A stretch of DNA of 64,000 bases from Gemmataceae bacterium. Lineage in GTDB: Bacteria > Planctomycetota > Planctomycetia > Gemmatales > Gemmataceae. The notes under the pieces were generated by a model that saw nothing but the letters and a program-made list of their open reading frames with translations, was not told where the DNA came from and did no database searches. Shown here one piece after another: positions 24,166 to 37,128 of the stretch (within the stretch, counting starts at the first letter, position 1; every line of letters starts with the position of its first letter). Location: assembly GCA_901538445.1 (NCBI GenBank), contig LR594584.1, forward strand, positions 1,530,885-1,594,884, written 5' to 3'. The translations under genes and the position numbers were made by a program.

Positions 24166-26130
24166 ATGAGCCAACCCGAAGCCCCGGCCAAGTTCCTCCC
24201 GTTCGGCGTGGAAGCGGCCCCCTCCGCCACCGTCGAGCCCGACAAGCCGTGGTTCGGTCCGCAGGACCTGTACCTGTTCAACGAGGGCAGCCACCTCCGC
24301 CTGTACGACAAGTTCGGCGCGCACCCGACCACGAGTGGCGGGGTCTCGGGGTACCACTTCGCGGTGTGGGCCCCGAACGCTGACTACGTCGCGGTCATCG
24401 GCGACTTCAACGGGTGGGACAAGGGCAAGAACCCGCTCCGGGCGGTCGGCACCAGCGGCGTGTGGGCCGGGTTCATCCCCGGGGCCAAGGCCGGGCTGTG
24501 CTACAAGTACCACGTCGCCGCCCCCGGCGGGTTCACCGCCGAGAAGACCGACCCGTTCGCGTTCACCTGCGAGATCCCGCCCAAGGCCGCCGCGGTCACG
24601 TGGGACATGAGCTACACGTGGGGCGACGGCGAGTGGATGAAGACGCGGAAGGAGAAGTCCACCCACGACAAGCCGATCAGCATCTACGAGGTCCACCTGG
24701 GGTCGTGGATGCGGCAGGCGGACCCGCCGTACCACTCGCTGAACTACCGCGAGATCGGCCCGAAGCTCGCCGCGTACTGCCAGGACATGGGGTTCACCCA
24801 CGTCGAGCTGCTCCCGATCACGGAGCACCCGTTCTTCGCCTCGTGGGGCTACCAGACGACCGGGTACTTCGCCGCCACCAGCCGGTACGGCACCCCGCAG
24901 GACCTCATGTACCTCGTGGACGTGCTGCACCAGGCCGGGGTCGGGGTGATCCTCGACTGGGTGCCCAGCCACTTCGCCACCGACGCCTGGGCCCTGTCCA
25001 ACTTCGACGGCACCCACCTGTACGAGCACTCGGACAGCCGCCAGGGGTTCCACCCGGACTGGGGCAGCTTCGTCTTCAACTACAGCCGCCACGAGGTCCG
25101 CAGCTTCCTCCTCTCCAGCGCGCTGTTCTGGCTCGACAAGTACCACATCGACGGCATCCGGGTCGATGCGGTCGCGTCCATGCTGTACCTGGACTACTCC
25201 CGCAAGGACGGCGAGTGGGTGCCGAACCAGTACGGCGGCAAGGAGAACATCGACGCGATCTCGTTCCTGCGGCGGTTCAACGAGGAGGTGTACCGGCACT
25301 TCCCGGACGTGCAGACCTACGCCGAGGAGAGCACCGCGTGGGCCATGGTGTCCCGGCCCACCTACGTCGGCGGGCTCGGGTTCGGGTACAAGTGGGACAT
25401 GGGGTGGATGCACGACACCCTGCGGTACTGCGCGTACGACCCGGTCCACCGCAAGTACCACCAGAACGACCTCACGTTCCGGATGCTCTACGCGTACAAC
25501 GAGAACTTCGTCCTCCCGCTGTCGCACGACGAGGTCGTCCACGGCAAGGGGCCGCTGTGGGACAAGATGGCCGGGGACGAGTGGCAGAAGTTCGCCGGGC
25601 TGCGGATGCTGTTCGCGTACCAGTGGGCGATGACCGGCAAGAAGCTGCTGTTCATGGGGGGCGAGATCGCGCAGCGCCAGGAGTGGCGGCACGACTCCAG
25701 CCTGGACTGGCACCAGCTCAAGCACGGCCCCCACAAGGGGGTGCAGTCGCTGGTCCGCGACCTGAACAAGTTCTACGCGACCGAGCCGGCGATGCACCAA
25801 CTTGACAACCAGCCGGGCGGCATGGAGTGGGTGGACTGCCTCGACGCGGCCAACAGCGTGCTCAGCTTCATGCGGAAGGGGAAGACCGAGGACGTGGTGC
25901 TGGTGGTGTTCAACATGACCCCGGTGCCGCGGATGGGCTACCGCGTCGGGGTTCCCGGCCCGGGGTTCTGGACCGAGGTGCTGAACACGGACGCGGGCGT
26001 CTACGGCGGGAGCAACGTGGGCAACGGCGGCGGCGCGTACGCCGAGTTCGTCCCGTTCCACAACCAGAAGTACTCGGTGCTGCTGAACCTGCCGCCGCTC
26101 GGCGCGGTGTTCTTCAAGGGCCGGGTGTGA
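24166..26130 (+). CDS. glgB: 1,4-alpha-glucan branching enzyme
   Basis: This 654-residue GH13 enzyme introduces alpha-1,6 branches into glycogen. An N-terminal CBM48 domain (YHFAVWAPNADYVAVIGDFNGW) precedes the catalytic barrel. The catalytic aspartate is in GIRVDAVASM (Asp334), the acid in TYAEEST (Glu387/388), and the transition-state aspartate in LSHDEVVHGK (Asp455). The all-beta C-terminal domain ends with LPPLGAVFFKGRV. The start at 24166 (MSQPEAPAKF) is the first ATG after the upstream gene. No other glycogen gene is in the window. A 12-bp stem terminator follows. Confidence 0.96.
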   Translation: MSQPEAPAKFLPFGVEAAPSATVEPDKPWFGPQDLYLFNEGSHLRLYDKFGAHPTTSGGVSGYHFAVWAPNADYVAVIGDFNGWDKGKNPLRAVGTSGVWAGFIPGAKAGLCYKYHVAAPGGFTAEKTDPFAFTCEIPPKAAAVTWDMSYTWGDGEWMKTRKEKSTHDKPISIYEVHLGSWMRQADPPYHSLNYREIGPKLAAYCQDMGFTHVELLPITEHPFFASWGYQTTGYFAATSRYGTPQDLMYLVDVLHQAGVGVILDWVPSHFATDAWALSNFDGTHLYEHSDSRQGFHPDWGSFVFNYSRHEVRSFLLSSALFWLDKYHIDGIRVDAVASMLYLDYSRKDGEWVPNQYGGKENIDAISFLRRFNEEVYRHFPDVQTYAEESTAWAMVSRPTYVGGLGFGYKWDMGWMHDTLRYCAYDPVHRKYHQNDLTFRMLYAYNENFVLPLSHDEVVHGKGPLWDKMAGDEWQKFAGLRMLFAYQWAMTGKKLLFMGGEIAQRQEWRHDSSLDWHQLKHGPHKGVQSLVRDLNKFYATEPAMHQLDNQPGGMEWVDCLDAANSVLSFMRKGKTEDVVLVVFNMTPVPRMGYRVGVPGPGFWTEVLNTDAGVYGGSNVGNGGGAYAEFVPFHNQKYSVLLNLPPLGAVFFKGRV

Positions 26131-26136
26131 CACCGG

Positions 26137-26166
26137 GGGCGCGGGGCCACTCCCGGCCCCGCGCCC
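26137..26166. terminator. Bidirectional terminator between glgB and the zinc-ribbon gene
   Basis: GGGCGCGGGGCC (26137-26148 region) and GGCCCCGCGCCC (26155-26166) form a perfect 12-bp GC stem with a 6-base loop, between two convergent genes. There is no T tract, so it may slow rather than stop polymerase. Confidence 0.6.
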
Positions 26167-26787
26167 TCACCGCCCCCTGACCAGCCAGCGGAGGACCGAG
26201 AGCGCCATCCCCACGACCATGCCGGCGACGAGGCCGACCAACCCGCCGACTACCGCGGCAACGCCCCACTTGTCAGCGTCCTTTGATCCCAGAGCCAGGA
26301 TCGCACCAGCTCCCGCGCAGCCGAGAACCCCGAACAGCATGCTGCGGCCGACGTACCGGTAGAAGTACGTCGGGTTCGGGTCGCGGGCGTTGCACCGCGG
26401 GCACCGACTCGTGTTCGGTTCGACGGGCGAGTGGCCGCACCGCCGGCACGAGCCGACGTCGGGCACCGACGGGCCGGCCGCCGAGCGGTACAAGCCGCTC
26501 AGGAACTGGATGCCGCCGAAGACGATCGCCCCCCACGCCAGGATGTACGTCCCCTCGCCGTTCGCCGCCGCGGCGAGGTACGACACGCCGGTGACGACGA
26601 GTCCGCCGGTCAGCCACAGCGCCCCGTGGACGACGTCCCTGTCGGCCTGCGTCTTCTCGTCCCGCTCCTGGGGCGAGGGGCCGCTTCGGGGCGCGGCGAG
26701 CGGCGCGGCGCACTTCGGGCACGCCGCCGCACCGGCGGCCGACAACCCCAGGTACGCCTTGCACGCAGGGCAGACGATGCTACTCAA
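26167..26787 (-). CDS. Zinc-ribbon membrane protein
   Basis: This 206-residue protein has two CxxC pairs at the N-terminus (CPACKAY and CPKCAAP), two transmembrane helices, a second zinc ribbon in a loop (CRRCGHSPVEPNTSRCPRC), and two or three more helices to the C-terminus. The fold is that of small zinc-ribbon membrane proteins common in planctomycetes. Function unknown. It converges with glgB. Confidence 0.75.
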   Translation of the reverse strand: MSSIVCPACKAYLGLSAAGAAACPKCAAPLAAPRSGPSPQERDEKTQADRDVVHGALWLTGGLVVTGVSYLAAAANGEGTYILAWGAIVFGGIQFLSGLYRSAAGPSVPDVGSCRRCGHSPVEPNTSRCPRCNARDPNPTYFYRYVGRSMLFGVLGCAGAGAILALGSKDADKWGVAAVVGGLVGLVAGMVVGMALSVLRWLVRGR

Positions 26788-26897
26788 TCCTTGCTTCCTT
26801 CGGGCGAAGACGCGGTTCGATACCGCAAACGGCGATCAAGTGTAGAACGCGGCGGTCTGTTCCGCTGAAGGGGCGTTCGCTCCGATGTGCCGCGGGT

Positions 26898-27236
26898 TCA
26901 CGCGAACCGGACGAGCAGAACGATCGACGCGACGGCCAGCACGAGGCCGACGACTTCGCCGGTGTGCAGCTTCTCGTCGAACGCCAGGACGCCGATGGCG
27001 GTGAGGAGCACGATCATCGAGACGGAGTAGAGCACCCCGATCGTGCCCAGCTTCAGGTGCCGCATCACGAACACCCAGCCGAAGGCGGTCGAGGCGTAGA
27101 ATGCGAACCCGACGTAGAACCATCGGGTCGCGAGGGGGTTGTCGTCGCGGCTCGCGAGCTTTAGAAAGTAGTCCCCGACCACGCCGACGAGGCTGAACGC
27201 CAGCGTGACCACGACCGCGAGCGCCTTCGGGTCCAT
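26898..27236 (-). CDS. SMR/EamA-like small membrane transporter
   Basis: This 112-residue, four-helix membrane protein resembles half-size drug/metabolite transporters (SMR or EamA half domains): FSLVGVVGDYFLKLASRD, then GVLYSVSMIVLLTAIGVLAFDEKLHTGEVVGLVLAVASIVLL. The glutamate in FDEKLHTGE falls where EamA proteins carry a conserved acidic residue. It would work as a dimer. Its start is seven bases after the stop of the next upstream gene, so the two are in one operon. The substrate is unknown. Confidence 0.75.
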   Translation of the reverse strand: MDPKALAVVVTLAFSLVGVVGDYFLKLASRDDNPLATRWFYVGFAFYASTAFGWVFVMRHLKLGTIGVLYSVSMIVLLTAIGVLAFDEKLHTGEVVGLVLAVASIVLLVRFA

Positions 27237-27243
27237 CTCGCAC

Positions 27244-27552
27244 CTACGGGAGCTTCGCGACGCGGGTGCGCTCGTCCACCGAGATGCTGCTCAGTTCGCC
27301 GTTGGGCTTGGTGAACCGCACCACGGGGACGACGAGGTCGTCCTCCTTGACGCGCTCGGTGGTGACGCCGGTCTCCAGGTACGCGACGCCGCGGAACTCG
27401 CCCTCGACGGTCGCGTCCCACTTCTTCGCGCCGACCCGCACGGTCTGCGTCACCCGGATCTTGTCGCCGGGCTTGAGCCCGCGGATCACGTCGGCCTGCG
27501 CCGGGTCGAGTCGGCGCGTCGGGAGCACGATCTTCGTCGGGTCGGCGCTCAC
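27244..27552 (-). CDS. Conserved hypothetical protein, beta-rich
   Basis: This 102-residue protein starts at a GTG and reads as a small beta barrel: PGDKIRVTQTVRVGAKKWDATVEGEFRGVAYLETG and VVPVVRFTKPNGELSSISVDERTRV. I recognise no named family; the pattern is like small RNA- or protein-binding barrels that carry 'KPNGELSSISVDE'-type strands. It is upstream of and cotranscribed with the small transporter. Confidence 0.65.
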   Translation of the reverse strand: MSADPTKIVLPTRRLDPAQADVIRGLKPGDKIRVTQTVRVGAKKWDATVEGEFRGVAYLETGVTTERVKEDDLVVPVVRFTKPNGELSSISVDERTRVAKLP

Positions 27553-27563
27553 GTTACCCCCCT

Positions 27564-27637
27564 GAGTGTAAAAGTTAAAATGTAAAGAGTAAAAGAAGGC
27601 GAGATCCCGCTTTACCTTTTACTTTTTACCTTTTTCA
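27564..27637. repeat. Heptad palindrome 'd' (AAAGTTA/AAATGTA words)
   Basis: The left arm (27564-27598) runs GAGTGTA, AAAGTTA and three more 7-mers; the right arm (27610-27637) runs CTTTACC, TTTTACT and two more. It sits between the GTG of the hypothetical gene and the stop of ilvN, seven bases from that stop. Same word class as 15981-16066. Confidence 0.85.
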
Positions 27638-27644
27638 TTTCCGC

Positions 27645-28151
27645 TTACGTCCCTTCCTCCGCAACGCTCGGCTTCGCCTCGCCGCGGACCATCGCGATCC
27701 GCCCGGTGCGGGCCAGTTCGAGAATGCCGTAGGGCCGCATCAGCTCGATGAACGCCTCGACCTTCCCCTCGGTGCCGCTGATCTCGATCATCACGTTCTT
27801 GTGCTGGATGTCGACGACGCGGCCGCGGAAGCTCTCGGTGAGCTGGAAGATCTCCGGCCGCTGCGACCCGGTCGCGGTGACCTTGATGAGCATCAGGTCG
27901 CGCTCGACGAAGTTCTCCGAGCTGATGTCGTCGACGCGGACCACGGTGACGATCTTGTCGAGCTGCTTGCGGACCTGGTCGAGGACGTTGTCGTCGCCGT
28001 GGACCACGAAGGTCATCCGGGAGAGGTCGTGGTGCTCGGTCTCGCCGACGGCGAGACTGTCGATGTTGAACCCGCGGCTCGCGAGCATGTTCGAGACGTG
28101 CGCGAGAACACCCGGGCGGTTCTGCACCAGAGCGGAGAGCAAATGCCGCAT
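27645..28151 (-). CDS. ilvN: Acetolactate synthase regulatory (small) subunit
   Basis: This 168-residue protein is the regulatory subunit of acetohydroxyacid synthase, the first enzyme of branched-chain amino-acid synthesis. The N-terminal ACT domain starts RHLLSALVQNRPGVLAHVSNMLASRGFNIDSLAVG, the valine-binding module. The C-terminal domain contains RGRVVDIQHKNVMIEISGTEGKVEAFIELM, typical of IlvN/IlvH. Length is normal. I chose the ATG at 28151 because upstream in-frame sequence is not family-like. The catalytic subunit gene ilvB is not in the window, and an intrinsic terminator separates it from the atp operon upstream. Confidence 0.93.
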   Translation of the reverse strand: MRHLLSALVQNRPGVLAHVSNMLASRGFNIDSLAVGETEHHDLSRMTFVVHGDDNVLDQVRKQLDKIVTVVRVDDISSENFVERDLMLIKVTATGSQRPEIFQLTESFRGRVVDIQHKNVMIEISGTEGKVEAFIELMRPYGILELARTGRIAMVRGEAKPSVAEEGT

Positions 28152-28463
28152 CGGAACGGTGACCCACTGTGAGAGATCGGGACCGTCGTTAGCATAGAGC
28201 CCCGCGGGGCTAACGGCGAGCGCCGCGCGCGAGGACCGCACGCGGCGGCTGCGAAACGAGTTGCTTCTCGTGTCTCTTGTCCTCGTCACATCCGCTCCGC
28301 GGTGCGGCGAGGTGGAACGGAGGGAAAAGAAAAGGGTGTAACCGTTCGGGCTCGCGTGATAGGCATGAGGAAGCGAAGACCCCCTCACCCGCTCGAAGAC
28401 TCGCGGCGGGTGAGGGGGAACGCCGTTCCCCAACCGAACGCACGCGAACAGGACCGGTTACGA
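28152..28463. other. Intergenic region upstream of ilvN
   Basis: About 310 bases without a gene. It contains a small CCCCTCACCCGC/GCGGGTGAGGGG palindrome (28381-28392 and 28406-28417), a reduced member of the CCCTCTCC/GGGTGAGG family. The ilvN promoter must be here, but no convincing boxes were found. Confidence 0.5.
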
Positions 28464-28497
28464 CGAAACGAAAAAGCCACGGGGGTCACCCGTGGCT
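28464..28497 (-). terminator. Intrinsic terminator of the ATP synthase operon
   Basis: On the minus strand, AGCCACGGG, a 5-base loop and CCCGTGGCT form a 9-bp stem followed directly by TTTTTCGTTTCG. It lies 20 bases after the atpC stop. This is the most classical rho-independent terminator in the window, and it isolates ilvN from the atp operon. Confidence 0.85.
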
Positions 28498-28516
28498 CGG
28501 TCGGCGCGACGGCGGG

Positions 28517-29014
28517 TCACGCCGTCGCGTTGTGCGCGGCGACCTTCTTCATCCCCTGGGCGCGGTCGCGGGCCTTGGCCTTGTTGGCGCGCTCGACGGC
28601 GCTGCCGTTCGGCAGCGCCTCGGCGTCGGCCGCGGCCTTGGTCGCCGCGTCGGCCGTCACCTCGGTCGCCTTGCGGGCGTTCGCGGTCAGCACCGTCACG
28701 ACGTTCGCCCGGATCTGGACGAACCCCTCCTCGACGAAGTACCGCTCGGCCGCGGTGCCGGTCTTGAGGCGCAGCTCGCCGGCCCCGAGGCGACCGATGA
28801 GCGGGGCGCGGCCCGGCAGCACGCCGAGTTCGCCGTCGAACATCGGCAGCACGATGAAGTCCACGATCGTGTCGATGACCGCCTTCTCGGGCGTCACCAC
28901 CACGCACCGGAGCTTGCCCCGCAGGCGGTCGTCCTGCGCCTGGGTCGCGAAGCTCGGCATCAGCGCGTGCTCGACGGCGGACTGAACGGTCGGCTCGGGG
29001 TTCGGCATGGCCAT
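28517..29014 (-). CDS. atpC: ATP synthase F1 subunit epsilon
   Basis: This 165-residue subunit couples rotation of gamma to the c ring and can inhibit hydrolysis. After a ~35-residue N-terminal extension, LRCVVVTPEKAVIDTIVDFIVLPMFDGELGVLPGRAPLIG is the beta-sandwich signature. The C-terminal helical part is alanine-rich and ends AQGMKKVAAHNATA. The extension is longer than in most epsilon subunits; the alternative start two codons later (MPNPEP) changes little. It is the last gene of the atp operon. Confidence 0.93.
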   Translation of the reverse strand: MAMPNPEPTVQSAVEHALMPSFATQAQDDRLRGKLRCVVVTPEKAVIDTIVDFIVLPMFDGELGVLPGRAPLIGRLGAGELRLKTGTAAERYFVEEGFVQIRANVVTVLTANARKATEVTADAATKAAADAEALPNGSAVERANKAKARDRAQGMKKVAAHNATA

Positions 29015-29037
29015 GTGTCACTTTGAGGTACTGGGCG

Positions 29038-29103
29038 AGCCGGGAGCGTCAGCGACCGGAGGCTCACGTTCGACGCGCCCTCCGGTCGCTGACGCTCCCG
29101 GCT
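29038..29103. repeat. Perfect 25-bp hairpin between atpD and atpC
   Basis: AGCCGGGAGCGTCAGCGACC plus five bases (29038-29062) is exactly complementary to 29079-29103, with a 16-base loop. The same word (GCCGGGAGCGT.AGCG) recurs between atpH and atpF, so it is a dispersed repeat. Confidence 0.85.
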
Positions 29104-29117
29104 AGCCGGGGGCCGCG

Positions 29118-33866
<4,749 letters not shown>

Positions 33867-33877
<11 letters not shown>

Positions 33878-34487
33878 AGCTGCTGCCCTTGTCGAGCAAG
33901 AGTGTTCGGAGGTTTTGGAGCCGCGAGCGAACCGACGAGTCGATGACCCGGTCGCCGACCTGGACGACCATCCCGCCGATCAGGGCCGGGTCCACGCGGA
34001 CCGCCAGGACGGGCTGCTGCTTGAGCGAGGCGGCGAGGGTGGCGGCCAGCGCCTCGCGCTGCGCGGCCGACAGTTCGCTGGCCGCGGTGACCTTCACCCG
34101 GACCCGCCCGGCCCGGTCGTCGAGCAACTGGCGGTACGCGGCCGCGACCCCGCCGAGGAGGTCGAGCCGGCCGTTGGTGGTGAGCACCGTCACGAGGCCG
34201 CGGAACAGGTCCGAGGCGTTGCCCGGCAGGGCGGCCTGGAGCGCGGCGGCCTTGGCCCGCTTGCCGACCGCGGGGCTGGCGAGGAACGCGGCGACGGCCG
34301 GGCTCGCGCCCAGCACGCCGGCCACGAAGTCGCCCAGTTCGACCCCGAGGGCGTCAACGGCCGCGGGGCCGTCGGGCTGGGCGGCGGCGGCGGCGATCAG
34401 CGCCTCGGCGTAGACCTTTGCCAGCCGGGACTTGACCGACCCGGCTTCCAGAACGGTCTCGCGGGCGTGTTCGTGTGCGTTGGCCAT
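33867..34487 (-). CDS. atpH: ATP synthase F1 subunit delta
   Basis: This 206-residue stator subunit begins (after a short extension) [20 protein letters not shown] and ends [27 protein letters not shown], the OSCP/delta C-terminal signature. The start at 34487 follows an in-frame region encoded by the GCGAGCCGGGAGCGT repeat, which I excluded. It overlaps atpA by 11 bases, implying translational coupling. Confidence 0.94.
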
Positions 34488-34505
34488 TGGTGTCTCGGTT
34501 CCCCG

Positions 34506-34580
34506 GCGAGCCGGGAGCGTAAGCGACCGGAGGCGACCGGCTCCCAAAAGAACCCCCGGGCGCTCACGCTCCCGGTTCGC
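34506..34580. repeat. GCCGGGAGCGTAAGCG hairpin between atpF and atpH
   Basis: The 20-base arms 34506-34525 and 34561-34580 are inverted with two mismatches that could be G-U pairs in RNA. Same dispersed family as 29038-29103. Confidence 0.8.
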
Positions 34581-34592
34581 CCGAGTCGGTCG

Positions 34593-35204
34593 TCAGGCCT
34601 TGCTGGTGACGCCCTTCAACTCGGCGATCGACTCGTCGAGCAGGCGGCGGTGGTCCTCCGCCGAGATGTTCCGCTGGAGCGCCTTCTCGGAGATCATCGC
34701 GGCGAGGGCGACGGCCTGCCCGTAGATCTCCTTGAGGGCCGCGTCCTTGGCGGCCGCGATCTCGCGCTGCGCCCGCTGCCGCTCGTCGGCCGCGTCCTTC
34801 ACGCCGGCCTCCCGCTCGGTCGCCCGGAGCGCGTCGGCGTCGCGGCGGGCCTCGTCGAGGAGCTCCTTCGCCTTGAGGGCCGCGGCGTCGAGGTCGGCCT
34901 TGGCCCTGGTCAGCGCCTCCAGCGCCTCGGCCCGGTCCCGCTTGGCCTGCTCGCGCTCGCCGAGGATCGTCGCCTCGCGCTTCTCGAGCCCCTGCTTGAT
35001 GCCGGGCCACGCGAACACGTAGAGGATGACCACCAGTAGGCCGAACACCACGAGGGTGTAGATGCCCAGGTCCCACCGCTTGATGCCGGTGAAGTCGAGG
35101 CCGCTCTTCTCTTCGCCGTGGGCGGCCGCGAACACGGGGTCGGCGAAGCCGAGCACGGCCAGGGCCGCCAGCACGAAGAACAGGTGTGAGGTCGAGAGTC
35201 GCAT
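34593..35204 (-). CDS. atpF: ATP synthase Fo subunit b with signal peptide
   Basis: This 203-residue stator subunit has an N-terminal signal-peptide-like segment (SHLFFVLAALAVLGFADPVFA, about residues 6-26), then the membrane anchor (LGIYTLVVFGLLVVILYVFAW). A long charged coiled coil follows (KREATILGEREQAKRDRAEALE onward). Bacterial b subunits normally start with the anchor itself, so the extra cleavable leader is notable and shared with the a and c subunits of this operon. Confidence 0.95.
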   Translation of the reverse strand: MRLSTSHLFFVLAALAVLGFADPVFAAAHGEEKSGLDFTGIKRWDLGIYTLVVFGLLVVILYVFAWPGIKQGLEKREATILGEREQAKRDRAEALEALTRAKADLDAAALKAKELLDEARRDADALRATEREAGVKDAADERQRAQREIAAAKDAALKEIYGQAVALAAMISEKALQRNISAEDHRRLLDESIAELKGVTSKA

Positions 35205-35239
35205 GGGGGAGTTCCGTCGGCGTCGGAGGCGAGAACCCG

Positions 35240-35269
35240 CGCGGCCGCCCGTCGCGACGGGCGGCCGCG
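35240..35269. repeat. Perfect 30-base palindrome between atpE and atpF
   Basis: CGCGGCCGCCCGTCG (35240-35254) and CGACGGGCGGCCGCG (35255-35269) form an uninterrupted 15-bp palindrome centred on GTCGCGAC. It lies between atpF and atpE, eight bases from the atpE stop. Confidence 0.75.
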
Positions 35270-35277
35270 AGCCGCGA

Positions 35278-35577
35278 TCACAGGAAGACGAGGGCCAGGC
35301 AGAGCACGAGGGCGATGATCCCGGCCCCTTCGATCAGGCCGGCGAGGATGAACATCGCGCCCTGGATCGCACCGGCCTGCTCCGGCTGGCGGGCGATGCC
35401 GCCCAGCGCCGCGTAGCCCACGATGCCGATCCCGACGCCGATCCCGATGATCGCCAGCCCCATCCCGATCCCGGCCCCGATGCCGACGTACGGACCCGAA
35501 CCATCAGCAGCGAACGCGGGCATCGCGGTGGCGAGAACCCCGAGCAGGGCGAGCAGCAGGCAGTTGGAAAGGCGCAT
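35278..35577 (-). CDS. atpE: ATP synthase Fo subunit c with signal peptide
   Basis: This 99-residue rotor subunit has a signal peptide (CLLLALLGVLATAMPAFA, to about residue 23) and the two helices of a mature c subunit. Helix 1 has the alternating glycine pattern GIGAGIGMGLAIIGIGVGIG, the loop is ARQPEQ, and helix 2 carries the ion-binding glutamate in LAGLIEGAGII. The residue after the glutamate is glycine rather than the Ser/Thr of sodium-type rings, so proton coupling is likely. Confidence 0.95.
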   Translation of the reverse strand: MRLSNCLLLALLGVLATAMPAFAADGSGPYVGIGAGIGMGLAIIGIGVGIGIVGYAALGGIARQPEQAGAIQGAMFILAGLIEGAGIIALVLCLALVFL

Positions 35578-35596
35578 CGTCGGAATCCTCCAGGTC

Positions 35597-35726
35597 AGGT
35601 TTCGTTCGGATTTCGGAACGCGGAGTTCGGATTGAAAGCCCAGCGCCGCCAACTCGAACTCCGCCGCAATCAACTTCGCTCTGTGTCTTGAATTCCGCAC
35701 TCCGCACGCCACGTTCCGCACTCCGG
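35597..35726. repeat. Heptad palindrome 'f' (GTTCGGA/CTCCGCA words)
   Basis: The left arm (about 35597-35638) runs GTTCGGA, TTTCGGA and other 7-mers; the right arm (35686-35727) runs TTCCGCA, CTCCGCA and others. The right arm abuts the stop of atpB (35727-35729). Between the arms is another short 7-base-periodic stretch (AACTCGA, ACTCCGC). Words shared with 14151-14248. Confidence 0.8.
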
Positions 35727-36731
35727 TCAGTGCGGCGGGTGCTTCGCGAGGCCGATGAACACCGCGGTGAGGAACGTGAAGATGAACGCCTGGAGGCCCG
35801 CGATGAACAGCTCGAGCAGGCTCAGGGCGGTCACCAGCGCGACGCTGAACGGCATCACGCCCCAGAAGATCCACGGGTTCTCCTTCGCGAACGGGACCTG
35901 GTAGGCCGGGTCGCTCACGAGCGCGATGAAGAACAGGATCATGAACAGGACGGTGTGCCCGGCCAGCATATTGGCGAACAACCGCACGGCCAACACGCCG
36001 ACGCGGATGAACGCCGTGGCGTACTCGAGGATCGCCATGCCGAAGGTGATGGCGAACCCCATCAGCTTCATCGGCAGCCCGCCCTCCAGCTCGATGTGCG
36101 GGATGAACGTCTTGAGGTAGCCGCCGAAGCCGTTCGACGCGACGCCCGACACGTGGATCACCAGGAAGCTGACGAACGCGAGCGCCGCGGTCACCGGGAT
36201 CGCCGCGGTCGGCGACCCGAGGAACGGCACCATGCCGATCAGGTTCATCGCGAAGATGAACAGGAACAGGGTCGCGAGGTACGGCAGGTAGGCGTTCGCG
36301 TCGTGCTCGCCGACGCCCGGCCGCACGATCTTGTCGCGGATGAAGAACAGCAGGCTCTCGAGCAGGTTCCACAGCTTGCCCGTGGGCGGGTCGCCGTCCC
36401 GCATCATCTCCGACAGGTAGATCATCGCCGCGGCAACGACCAGGGCGCTGACCGTGATCAGGATGATGAACTTGAGCGGGAACCCCTCGTACTCGACCTC
36501 GTCGATGGTCAGCCCGGCTGTCGGCAGGATCTCGATGTGGTTCGAATCGACGACGTGCGCGAACGGGTCGATCTTCGCCTTCTCGTGCTTCTCGCCGGCG
36601 TGGTCGTCGTGCTTCGCGTGCGGCGCGGGGGCCGACTCCGCGTGCGCCGGGGCGGCGGCGTTCGCGGCCCCCGCGGCCACAACGGCGGCGAGAGCGGCGA
36701 GCAAAACGAGGGTCGGACGAAGTCTCGGCAT
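35727..36731 (-). CDS. atpB: ATP synthase Fo subunit a with signal peptide and His-rich linker
   Basis: This 334-residue proton-channel subunit begins with a signal-peptide-like sequence (TLVLLAALAAVVAAGAANA, about residues 7-25) and a histidine/aspartate/lysine-rich linker (HAKHDDHAGEKHEKAK). Five or six transmembrane helices follow. The essential arginine is in VRLFANMLAGH, and the C-terminal QAFIFTFLTAVFIGLA is the second channel helix. The leader makes it longer than usual. Confidence 0.95.
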   Translation of the reverse strand: MPRLRPTLVLLAALAAVVAAGAANAAAPAHAESAPAPHAKHDDHAGEKHEKAKIDPFAHVVDSNHIEILPTAGLTIDEVEYEGFPLKFIILITVSALVVAAAMIYLSEMMRDGDPPTGKLWNLLESLLFFIRDKIVRPGVGEHDANAYLPYLATLFLFIFAMNLIGMVPFLGSPTAAIPVTAALAFVSFLVIHVSGVASNGFGGYLKTFIPHIELEGGLPMKLMGFAITFGMAILEYATAFIRVGVLAVRLFANMLAGHTVLFMILFFIALVSDPAYQVPFAKENPWIFWGVMPFSVALVTALSLLELFIAGLQAFIFTFLTAVFIGLAKHPPH

Positions 36732-36735
36732 CGCT

Positions 36736-37128
36736 TTACCTTCTCGCTTTTGCCATCATCTCGGTGCCGATGAGCGCCAACTCCACGGTCAGCGTCGTCA
36801 GGTACAAGCCGAGCACCCAGCCCATGAACACCAGCGGCTCGCCGCGAAACACACCGCCGCCCGCGACCAGCAACAGCACCGCCCCACCGAACCCCACCGC
36901 GATCCGCAGGAACATCCCGGCCGCCATCGCCAGCACCGGCCCGTAGACCGGAACCCGCTGCGCCCGGAACGCCAGCCGCAGCGTCACCACGCCGACCGGC
37001 ACCGTCAGGGCGACCGCCGCGGCCGCGAACTTCCAGTGCTGCGGGCCGAACCAGTGCGCCAGGGGCGCGGCCACCGCGCCCGCGAGCAGTACGGGCACGC
37101 ACAGCACGATCGCGACCCGCCGCGTCAC
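36736..37128 (-). CDS. Small membrane protein, second gene of the atp operon
   Basis: This 130-residue protein starts at a GTG and has four transmembrane helices (VAIVLCVPVLLAGAVAAPLA, FAAAAVALTVPVGVVTLRLA, AGMFLRIAVGFGGAVLLLVA, GWVLGLYLTTLTVELALIG). By position (between the AtpZ-like gene and atpB) and four-helix layout it could be an AtpI-type ATP-synthase assembly factor, but sequence identity to AtpI is not evident to me. Its start overlaps the upstream stop as GTGA, so they are coupled. Confidence 0.7.
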   Translation of the reverse strand: MTRRVAIVLCVPVLLAGAVAAPLAHWFGPQHWKFAAAAVALTVPVGVVTLRLAFRAQRVPVYGPVLAMAAGMFLRIAVGFGGAVLLLVAGGGVFRGEPLVFMGWVLGLYLTTLTVELALIGTEMMAKARR

